Below are positions 57,306 through 64,000 of a stretch of 64,000 nt of DNA, in pieces. The translations under genes were made by a program, and so were the position numbers. The notes beneath the pieces were generated by a model, which had not been told where the DNA came from, searched no databases, and was given only the letters and a program-made list of their open reading frames with translations. The stretch is taken from the NCBI RefSeq assembly GCF_001269985.1, contig NZ_BBZB01000001.1:3100001-3164000 (forward strand), read 5' to 3'. This DNA is from Pseudoalteromonas sp. '520P1 No. 423' (lineage in GTDB: Bacteria; Pseudomonadota; Gammaproteobacteria; Enterobacterales; Alteromonadaceae). Position 1 is the stretch's first letter; each line of letters opens with the position of its first letter.

Positions 57306-60300
57306 TTATAGTTTAATTTTTTTCTTCAATTGCTGGGCTTCTCTTTGAACTTCAGGTGGGCCATTATCAATAACATCTTGAATTGCTTTAGATGCACTTT
57401 CAAAGTCTTCAATCTCTAAATAAGCCAGCGCTAAATCTAACTTAGCCGAATAACCGCCATTTTGAGCATCAACATCTAAACTTTCTTCTCCAGCTAGTAA
57501 TTCATCAAATTCACTTAAACCAACATCCATATCAACACTATCGTAAGGTTCGTCTATAGGTTCAATATCATCGCTTTCTTCAATTAAATCCGTAATATTC
57601 AAAAAGTCGGTATCACCGCCTAGGCTAGTTTCTAATTCAAAGTCATCTTCTAGTTCAAGATCATCATCTATCTCAATTGCGTTTTCTAATGTATTTTCTT
57701 CTGATAATAAACTATCAAAATCAATTTCAAACTCTTGCGAATCAAGATTGGTCAAATCTTCTGGTTCAGCTAACTCATTAAGTAATGAATCAAAATCTGT
57801 ACTTTCTAAATCACTTAACGAGTCATCAATCTCACTACTCTCATTTTGAGATTCTAATAAAGTATCGTCACTAGTTTCTTCTAATAGACCTTCGAGATCC
57901 ATTTCAATTTCATGCGTTTTTTCATCAATGTCTATTGTAGATAGGTTTTGATCTGTTGACATTAAATCAGATTCTAACTGTTCTAAGTCATTTTCCGAAT
58001 CATCAGATGATAAGTTTAGTAAGTCCTCATCGTCACGCACAGCGTCCAATTCATCATCTTCAATTAATGATAAATTACCTAGGGCTTCTTCTTTTAAACC
58101 AAAATCATCTTCTATTTCAATTGATGTTGGTGCTCTCATTGATTCCGCAAGTTCAATTTCGGCTTGAGAAAGCTGGACACTTTCTTCATTAGCTTCAATT
58201 TCAGCAAGTGCATCGTCAAGTGCTAACTCAGGATACTCTTCTAATTCTTCGCTTGGTGAATCTGCATGTTCTTGCTCTAATGAAATTTGCGCATCATTTA
58301 TTGATTCATCTTCTGATGACAAATCAAAATCACCGGCTTCTAGTAGAGGGTCATCACCTAAATCGATTTCTAAATATTCAGCACTTGTGTTTAGTTCTTC
58401 ATCAAAGTTATCTAAGTTTTCATGTACAAACTCACTCTCATCTAAAGTTGGATCTTTTTCTGGCTCGGGAGTAACCTCTAACTCAGCTTCTAAATCGTCA
58501 CCGAGTTCATCGTCTAACTCATCACCCAATAAAGCGTCTATATCATCAAGTTTATCTAAATCAGCACTTTCATTTAAATCTTGTTGTTCAATTTCAGGTT
58601 CAGGAGTAACTTCTAAATCAGTTTCTAAATCGTTACCGAGTTCATCGTCTAACTCATCACCCAATAGAGCGTCTATATCATCAAGTTTATCTAAATCAGC
58701 ACTTTCATTTAAATCTTGTTGTTCAATTTCAGGTTCAGGAGTAACTTCTAAATCAGTTTCTAAATCGTCACCGAGTTCATCGTCTAACTCATCACCCAAT
58801 AAAGCGTCTATATCATCAAGTTTATCTAAATCAGCACTTTCATTTAAATCTTGTTGTTCGATTTCTGGCTCGGTTGTAACCTCTAAATCAGTTTCTAAAT
58901 CGTCACCTAGTTCATCATCTAAATCATCTGCTAATAAAGCGTCTATATCATCAAGTTTATCTAAATCAGCACTTTCATTTAAATCTTGTTGTTCGATTTC
59001 TGGCTCGGCTGTGACCTCTAACTTAGCATCTAAATCAGCACTTTCATTTAAATCTTGTTGTTCAATTTCAGGTTCAGGAGTAACTTCTAAATCAGTTTCT
59101 AAATCGTCACCGAGTTCATCGTCTAACTCATCACCCAATAAAGCGTCTATATCATCAAGTTTATCTAAATCAGCACTTTCATTTAAATCTTGTTGTTCGA
59201 TTTCAGGTTCAGGAGTAACTTCTAAATCAGTTTCTAAATCGTCACCGAGTTCATCATCTAAATCATCTGCTAATAAAGCGTCTATATCATCAAGCGCATC
59301 TAAATCAGCACTTTTATTTAAATCTTGTTGTTCGATTTCAGGTTCAGGAGTAACCTCTAACTCAGCTTCTACATCGTCACCAAGTGCATCGCCTAAATTT
59401 TCAGATAATAATGAATCTATATCATCATCTGCTGCTATTTCATCGCTAGGCTCTCCATCAACTGAAACACTGTCTAACAATGAATCTATATCATCATCAT
59501 CTGCTGCTATTTCATCGCTAGGCTCTCCATCAACTGAAACACTGCCTAATAATGAATCTATATCATCATCTGCTGCTATTTCATCGCTAGGCTCTTCATC
59601 AACTGAAACACTGTCTAATAATGAATCTATATCATCATCTGCTGCTATTTCATCGCTAGGCTCGGCATCAACTGAAACACTGTCTAATAATGAATCTATA
59701 TCATCATCTGCTGCTATTTCATCGCTAGGCTCTTCATCAACTGAAACACTGTCTAATAATGAATCTATATCATCATCTGCTGCTATTTCATCGCTAGGCT
59801 CGGCATCAACTGCTGCTATTTCATCGCTAGGCTCGGCATCAACTGATACACTGTCTAATAATGAATCTATATCATCATCTGCTGCTATTTCATCTGTTGG
59901 TTCAAGATCTTCAGGGATGTCTAAAGCGATATCAGCCTCACCTAACATATCACCCATTGAAAGTTCATCAGACATACCATCTTCATCTATTTCAGAGACC
60001 GGTTGATCAAAATCTTGCTCTAAAAACGCGTCAATATCATCATTATCTAATAAATCGGTTGCAGCACTTGGCTCATCTGGCAGTAAATCATCAGGTTCTT
60101 CATCAAAAACTATTTCATCACTTAATAATCCATCTAATTCATCTTGATTTAGCAGTGAATCTCCATCTAATTCGTCAAAATCTAAATCCGGCTCATCTTC
60201 CTCATAAAGGATTTCATCAGGCTCAGGCAACATGTCACCATCAAGAGCATCATCTAATTGAATAGAGTCTTCTGCTAATAAATCATCATTTAGTAAATCA

Positions 60301-61265
60301 TCTTCTAATGAATCATTTAAATCAGGCTCGCTAGATAAGTTTGCTGGTTCTGCTTCAAAAGGTGGCGGTGGTGGTACTTCTGCAGTTGGCTTATCAAATG
60401 ATATATCATCTGCTGGTGCTTCATTTTGTTTGCGACGGCGGAAGAAGGCAACCATTGCACCTATCAGTAAAAGTGCAGGTATACTGGCATATAAAGCAAT
60501 AAAAATAGGATCGTCCCACTTCATTCCTTTATTTCGCTCCATTTCAGCTTGTTTTTGTTGAATTAAAAATTCATTTTGCTTGGCTAATAACTCACGTAAT
60601 TGTTGTTGTATTTTACTATCATTACCTAATTGCTCTTTAACTAAATCTAACTCATTTGAAATTAAGTTTAATTGAGATTGTAACTTTTCATTTTCATCTA
60701 GAATAACTTTTGAACTTTCTACCGACTCCCTAAACTTATCTTTTAAGTCAGCAAGTTTCTTTCCTTGGTCTTGTTGGATTTCATTTAATTGAATTTTTAA
60801 TTCGTCTTTTGCAGCGTCAACATCTGATTTTTTAGCTTGCGTTACTTTTTTTGCTACTAAATCTATCTCATTGGTTGTTAATTTACCTTGTTTCTTTTTC
60901 TCCCATAAAGAATCATCTTGGTCTGATTTTTTCTTTGCAAGTTCAGGCTCTATGCTATGGAATTCACGAATTGAAGGGATTTTTAAATAAGAACCAGTAC
61001 GTAAGTGATTCATATTTTTATCTAGAAAAGATTGAGGGTTTTTTTCATATAATGCATGCATGACTTGATAAATACTAATTGATTTATTAGGTCTTACCTT
61101 CATTGCAATTCGCCACAAAGTATCAGTATCTTTAATTGGGCCTATTGAACGCCCCTGCTTACCATAATCTGCATTTTTAGGGCCTTTTAATCGAGTTTCT
61201 TCGGCCAAAGTAGTGGCAGATAAGAAAATAGACACTAAAAGAAAAATTGAAGCTAAACTGCGCAT
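57306..61265 (-). CDS. fimV: FimV-family LysM/TPR membrane protein with long acidic repeats
   Basis: 1319 residues. Signal peptide (~1-21), a LysM-like FimV N-terminal region (~45-98: DTLWRIAMKVRPNKSISIYQVMHALYEKNP, YLKIPS), a coiled coil (~150-245), one membrane helix (~250-270) followed by RRRKQ, then a very acidic cytoplasmic part and a C-terminal TPR-like FimV domain (~1270-1319: AKLDLALAYLEIEDFESASKAIQDVI). The acidic part has two tandem arrays: seven ~23-residue units around DEIAADDDIDSLLDSVSVD (~460-620) and six ~45-residue units around KLDDIDALLGDELDDELGDD (~620-940), plus one truncated unit. FimV organises polar or pilus machinery in Pseudomonas (FimV) and Vibrio (HubP). Genomic neighbours asd and truA match the Pseudomonas fimV locus. 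Confidence 0.92.
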   Translation of the reverse strand: MRSLASIFLLVSIFLSATTLAEETRLKGPKNADYGKQGRSIGPIKDTDTLWRIAMKVRPNKSISIYQVMHALYEKNPQSFLDKNMNHLRTGSYLKIPSIREFHSIEPELAKKKSDQDDSLWEKKKQGKLTTNEIDLVAKKVTQAKKSDVDAAKDELKIQLNEIQQDQGKKLADLKDKFRESVESSKVILDENEKLQSQLNLISNELDLVKEQLGNDSKIQQQLRELLAKQNEFLIQQKQAEMERNKGMKWDDPIFIALYASIPALLLIGAMVAFFRRRKQNEAPADDISFDKPTAEVPPPPPFEAEPANLSSEPDLNDSLEDDLLNDDLLAEDSIQLDDALDGDMLPEPDEILYEEDEPDLDFDELDGDSLLNQDELDGLLSDEIVFDEEPDDLLPDEPSAATDLLDNDDIDAFLEQDFDQPVSEIDEDGMSDELSMGDMLGEADIALDIPEDLEPTDEIAADDDIDSLLDSVSVDAEPSDEIAAVDAEPSDEIAADDDIDSLLDSVSVDEEPSDEIAADDDIDSLLDSVSVDAEPSDEIAADDDIDSLLDSVSVDEEPSDEIAADDDIDSLLGSVSVDGEPSDEIAADDDDIDSLLDSVSVDGEPSDEIAADDDIDSLLSENLGDALGDDVEAELEVTPEPEIEQQDLNKSADLDALDDIDALLADDLDDELGDDLETDLEVTPEPEIEQQDLNESADLDKLDDIDALLGDELDDELGDDLETDLEVTPEPEIEQQDLNESADLDAKLEVTAEPEIEQQDLNESADLDKLDDIDALLADDLDDELGDDLETDLEVTTEPEIEQQDLNESADLDKLDDIDALLGDELDDELGDDLETDLEVTPEPEIEQQDLNESADLDKLDDIDALLGDELDDELGNDLETDLEVTPEPEIEQQDLNESADLDKLDDIDALLGDELDDELGDDLEAELEVTPEPEKDPTLDESEFVHENLDNFDEELNTSAEYLEIDLGDDPLLEAGDFDLSSEDESINDAQISLEQEHADSPSEELEEYPELALDDALAEIEANEESVQLSQAEIELAESMRAPTSIEIEDDFGLKEEALGNLSLIEDDELDAVRDDEDLLNLSSDDSENDLEQLESDLMSTDQNLSTIDIDEKTHEIEMDLEGLLEETSDDTLLESQNESSEIDDSLSDLESTDFDSLLNELAEPEDLTNLDSQEFEIDFDSLLSEENTLENAIEIDDDLELEDDFELETSLGGDTDFLNITDLIEESDDIEPIDEPYDSVDMDVGLSEFDELLAGEESLDVDAQNGGYSAKLDLALAYLEIEDFESASKAIQDVIDNGPPEVQREAQQLKKKIKL
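58440..59400 (-). repeat. FimV tandem array A (~135-bp units)
   Basis: Six near-identical ~135-bp units plus one shortened unit near 59000-59060, encoding LDDIDALLGDELDDELGDDLE and TDLEVTPEPEIEQQDLNESAD. Most units differ by only a few bases, so copy number can change by recombination. All unit lengths are multiples of three. Confidence 0.9.
59405..59900 (-). repeat. FimV tandem array B (~69-bp units)
   Basis: Seven units with DDIDSLL at their centre, each followed by (D/G)SVSVD(A/E/G)EPSDEIAA. One unit has an extra in-frame codon (DDDD) and one partial unit (VDAEPSDEIAA) is inserted. High identity between units at the DNA level. Confidence 0.9.
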
Positions 61266-61511
61266 GCGATTCCTTTACTTATTATTCAAACAATCATGCT
61301 TTTAAAAGCGAGATTTAGAAATTTAATTATATTTTCATTAAAATTGTTGCAAGCATTATTCCAATTTCAAACTATAAACTAGATGTTCTGTAATTTCCAT
61401 TGAAAGACTTTAAAAATTAGAGTGTTAGATATCTAAGTAGAAAAAAATTAAGAAAAATTAAATTATTAGAAGGTTTCTTATAGGAAAAAAATAAAAATTT
61501 GTATTCATAAG

Positions 61512-61542
61512 AGGCAAAAAAAGACCCTAAGGCCTTTTTTGT
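61512..61542 (-). terminator. asd terminator
   Basis: On the minus strand AAAAAAGGCC, loop TTAG, GGTCTTTTTT. Short GC core with one G-T pair, flanked by A/T tracts. The ~287-base fimV-asd gap otherwise holds AT-rich sequence and the fimV promoter region, with no further gene seen. Confidence 0.55.
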
Positions 61543-61552
61543 TTAACTAAGT

Positions 61553-62569
61553 CTATAAATATGATGCTATTAAAGTTTCAGCTATTTGCACACTATTTGT
61601 TGCAGCTCCTTTACGGGTATTATCCGATACAATCCAAAGATTTAATCCCATAGGATGGCTAATATCCGCTCTTAGACGACCCACAAAAACTTCATCTGAG
61701 CCACTGCCATCAGTGACAGGTGTTGGGTAGTCATTTTCATCTTCAATTAATTGAACACCAGGCGCATCATTTAATAAATGTTTTATATGCTCAATATCAA
61801 CAGGAGAACGCGTTTCTAAATGAACCGCTTCAGCATGACCATAAAATACAGGGACACGAACAGCTGTTGGGTTTACCATTACACTGCTATCACCTAATAT
61901 CTTTTGCGTTTCTTCAACAATCTTCATTTCTTCTAATGTATAACCATTATCAGCAAAATCATCAATTTTTGGTAATACATTAAATGCGATCTGTTTATCA
62001 AAAACATCATTATCTAGTGGGCGTGCATTCATTAAATTAGCAGTTTGCTTTGCTAATTCATCTAATGCTTTTTTACCTGCGCCTGATACTGATTGATACG
62101 TACATACGTTTACACGATCTATGCCATATGCATCATAAATTGGCTTTAGCACCAACATCAGTTGAATTGTGGCGCAGTTTGGATTAGCTATAATATTATG
62201 ATTACGGTAATCAGCTAACGTATCAGGATTCACTTCAGGTACCACTAATGGCACATCGTATGATGAGCGAAATTTTGAAGAATTATCAATGACAATACAG
62301 CCCGAATCAGCTGCTACATATGCGTATTGCTCAGCCGCTTCACTTCCCGCAGAGAATAGAGCAATATGAGCTTTTGAAAAATCAAAATTAGCAACATCTT
62401 GCACTTCAATTTCTTTACCCTGAAACTTAATTTCTTCGCCTGCACTTTTATCGCTAGCTAATAGAAAAAGCTCCTCAACTGGAAACTTTCTATCAGCTAA
62501 TGTTTCTATAATTTGACGACCAACTAAGCCGGTTGCTCCTAATATTGCAACATTAAATTGTTGTGACAT
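61553..62569 (-). CDS. asd: Aspartate-semialdehyde dehydrogenase
   Basis: 338 residues. NADPH-dependent reduction of aspartyl phosphate, a step to lysine, threonine, methionine and diaminopimelate. N-terminal VAILGATGLVGRQIIETL, phosphate site SAGSEAAEQY, NSSKFR, and the catalytic cysteine in IIANPNCATIQLML; SVSGAGKKALDEL follows. The cysteine shows it is a real Asd and not the inactive relative Usg that holds this place in E. coli. Its ATG overlaps the pdxB stop as TAATG. Confidence 0.95.
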   Translation of the reverse strand: MSQQFNVAILGATGLVGRQIIETLADRKFPVEELFLLASDKSAGEEIKFQGKEIEVQDVANFDFSKAHIALFSAGSEAAEQYAYVAADSGCIVIDNSSKFRSSYDVPLVVPEVNPDTLADYRNHNIIANPNCATIQLMLVLKPIYDAYGIDRVNVCTYQSVSGAGKKALDELAKQTANLMNARPLDNDVFDKQIAFNVLPKIDDFADNGYTLEEMKIVEETQKILGDSSVMVNPTAVRVPVFYGHAEAVHLETRSPVDIEHIKHLLNDAPGVQLIEDENDYPTPVTDGSGSDEVFVGRLRADISHPMGLNLWIVSDNTRKGAATNSVQIAETLIASYL

Positions 62570-63696
62570 TATTTTTCCTCATTATGTATAGCAAAGCCTA
62601 ACTTTGATAATTGATCGGCTTGTTGTTTGTTTGTGCCCAATATATTTATAGCGGAAAACTCACGCCTAACAGGGTAATTTTTTCTTAAGCAATCAAAACC
62701 TTTAACTGTTAATTGGTGCCGGATCAGACTATGATCGCAGCGCACATCATAAATATGATGCACTAGAGATCTTAAATCCGACGGCCCAAAATTTTGATTA
62801 ATGCTTATATTTTTAATAACAGGTTCTGGTAAGAAATCATTTAACTGATATTTAATTTCAACATTATTTTGTTTACATAAAGCTTGGTATAACATGAATG
62901 TACCACGGGCTTTACCTTCTAATGTATGTCCTGCAATATGAACAGAGCCAAAACGCACATAATCTAGTAGTTCAGTTAAAATATTTGGTTCGTTTTCCCA
63001 AACATCTAATACTAACGAAAGCGATTTATTTTGCTTCATAAGATCAAGTAACGCATGATTATCAATCACATCACCGCGACTCGCATTGATTAAAATAGTA
63101 CCTGGTTTTAAAGTATTTAATATTCGCCCATTAAATAAATGCTTTGTTTTATTTTTGCCTTCACTAATCAAAGGTACATGCAATGAAATGACATCTGATT
63201 GTGCGATAAGGGTTTCAAAAGAAACATACTCTAAATCATTAGATTGATTTAATGGATCACACAATAAAGTTTTAATACCCAGCGCTTTTAATTTCGCATT
63301 TAATCGTGTACCAATATTGCCAATACCGATAATACCAACCACTTTATCTTGAACTTTAAAGTCATCTTCTTGAGATAAAGCATATATAGCGCTAATAACA
63401 TATTCTGCAACGGCAACTGAATTACATGCGGGTGCACTCGTAAAATAAATATTTTTATCCGCTAAATAAGTTTGATCAATATGATCCGTGCCTATTGTAG
63501 CTGTACCAACAAATTTTAATTTATTAGCATGAGCCAATAAATCAGCATTTACATTAGTGACAGAGCGCGTTAATAATACATCGACATCAATCAGCATATC
63601 GGAAGTGATTGAACGACCATCAAAACGGGTTATTTGACCAAAATCAGAAAAATACTCTTCAACTAAAGGCATGTTTTGATCAGCAAGAATTTGCAT
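62569..63696 (-). CDS. pdxB: Erythronate-4-phosphate dehydrogenase
   Basis: 375 residues, near the ~380 usual. Second step of the DXP-dependent pyridoxal phosphate pathway. D-2-hydroxyacid dehydrogenase fold: VGTATIGTDHIDQTYL, NSVAVAEYVISAIYAL, GIIGIGNIGTRLNAKLKALGI, LINASRGDVIDNHALLDLM, LDVWENEP, HIAGHTLEGKARGT. A TTG at 63747 gives a longer frame, but ATG 63696 (MQILADQNMPLVEEYF) matches the known start of the family. Overlaps asd by one base. Confidence 0.94.
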   Translation of the reverse strand: MQILADQNMPLVEEYFSDFGQITRFDGRSITSDMLIDVDVLLTRSVTNVNADLLAHANKLKFVGTATIGTDHIDQTYLADKNIYFTSAPACNSVAVAEYVISAIYALSQEDDFKVQDKVVGIIGIGNIGTRLNAKLKALGIKTLLCDPLNQSNDLEYVSFETLIAQSDVISLHVPLISEGKNKTKHLFNGRILNTLKPGTILINASRGDVIDNHALLDLMKQNKSLSLVLDVWENEPNILTELLDYVRFGSVHIAGHTLEGKARGTFMLYQALCKQNNVEIKYQLNDFLPEPVIKNISINQNFGPSDLRSLVHHIYDVRCDHSLIRHQLTVKGFDCLRKNYPVRREFSAINILGTNKQQADQLSKLGFAIHNEEK

Positions 63697-63787
63697 TGGG
63701 TTATCCACAGAGCTAAATTTTTCGACATTATACCCAATCAACTTCAAGATGCGAGTTTAGCTAATAAATTTATCTGTTATAGAAATG

Positions 63788-63812
63788 AAAAAACCGCCAA
63801 AAGGCGGTTTCT
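63788..63812 (-). terminator. Terminator of the peroxiredoxin gene
   Basis: On the minus strand GAAACCGCC, loop TTTT, GGCGGTTTTTT, 20-odd bases after the peroxiredoxin stop. Confidence 0.82.
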
Positions 63813-63833
63813 TAAACGATTATAATTATAAAG

Positions 63834-64000
63834 TTATAGGTCGTTTTCGTTCTCAGCTAGGAACTTAGCAACGCCTTCTGGGCTTGCGTCCATGCCTTTT
63901 TTACCTTCAGACCAACCAGCAGGACATACTTCACCGTGCTCAGTGTGGAATGCTAAAGCATCAACCATACGTAACATTTCGTCAATATCACGACCTAGTG
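63834..64000 (-). CDS. 2-Cys peroxiredoxin (AhpC/TSA family), C-terminus only
   Basis: About 54 codons of the 3' end are present; the gene continues past the window edge. The translation reads LGRDIDEMLRMVDALAFHTE, then HGEVCPAGWSEGKKGMDASPEGVAKFLAENENDL. VCPAGW holds the resolving cysteine of typical 2-Cys peroxiredoxins; the peroxidatic cysteine lies outside. The enzyme reduces H2O2 and organic peroxides. It is transcribed toward pdxB, with a terminator between. Confidence 0.9.
   Translation of the reverse strand, partial: LGRDIDEMLRMVDALAFHTEHGEVCPAGWSEGKKGMDASPEGVAKFLAENENDL

Noticed and set aside
58440..59900. Regular repeats that could suggest a CRISPR array
   Set aside because: Units are coding, contiguous and without unique spacers; they lie in frame within fimV.
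58387..60006. A 539-codon serine-rich open frame on the plus strand across the FimV repeats
   Set aside because: It is the antisense shadow of the repeated acidic coding units; a stop-free antisense frame is copied with each unit. It has no ribosome-binding site and low-complexity composition.
61553..62569. Usg-type pseudo-dehydrogenase, by position next to pdxB and truA
   Set aside because: The catalytic NPNCATIQ motif is intact, so it is a functional Asd.

Overview
The window is an AT-rich stretch of a gammaproteobacterial chromosome. Gene order (rpsP-rimM-trmD-rplS; tig-clpP-clpX-lon-hupB-ppiD; pdxB-asd-fimV-truA-accD-folC-dedD-cvpA-purF; pspF divergent from pspABC and followed by sapABCDF), phenylalanine hydroxylase, MiaE and the low GC content suggest a marine member of the Alteromonadales, most like Pseudoalteromonas or a close relative. 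The family placement is inference; no 16S gene is present. Almost everything is core chromosome. I see no prophage, CRISPR array, toxin-antitoxin pair or defence island.

Layout. 1-761: 5' part of tyrA, cut by the window edge. 928-2890: a sensor/PAS/GGDEF/EAL gene destroyed by an in-frame stop, frameshifts and an internal deletion. 2978-6599: rplS, trmD, rimM, rpsP (one operon with a clear promoter) and ffh. 6825-8965: ypjD-like and CNNM/CBS membrane proteins. 9032-11391: an SLT-type lipoprotein and gshA, with a probable sigma-E-driven small RNA between them. 11570-11880: a collapsed IS200/IS605 relic. 11944-17748: DUF4124 protein, clpB (heat-shock promoter), pgeF, rluD, bamD. 17799-20091: two copies of a MITE-like repeat flanking a GNAT gene and a Na/Pi transporter with a Pho box. 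20123-24818: small lipoprotein, viroplasmin-type RNase HI, M13 peptidase, phhB-phhA. 25126-30419: ycjF, ycjX, pspC, pspB, pspA and divergent pspF. 30445-35823: sapABCDF. 35979-44544: ppiD, hupB, lon, clpX, clpP, tig. 44848-45484: six tRNA genes, four of them identical tRNA-Pro(UGG). 45763-51187: folD, cysS, ppiB, lpxH, miaE and a Yip1 protein. 51280-63696: purF, cvpA, dedD, folC, accD, truA, fimV, asd, pdxB. 63834-64000: C-terminus of a 2-Cys peroxiredoxin.

The content leans toward envelope and protein quality control: Psp membrane-stress proteins, Sap transporter, BamD, PpiD, ClpB, ClpXP, Lon and trigger factor. Promoter-like sites fit this: sigma-32 before clpB (and weakly lon), sigma-54 before pspA, a Pho box before the phosphate transporter, and a sigma-E-like promoter before a small RNA downstream of gshA. 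That RNA sits where enterobacterial MicA sits and shares a short core with it, which makes it the most interesting item here. Other items worth a look are the long tandem repeats in FimV, the MITE pair, the decayed EAL gene and the IS200 relic.
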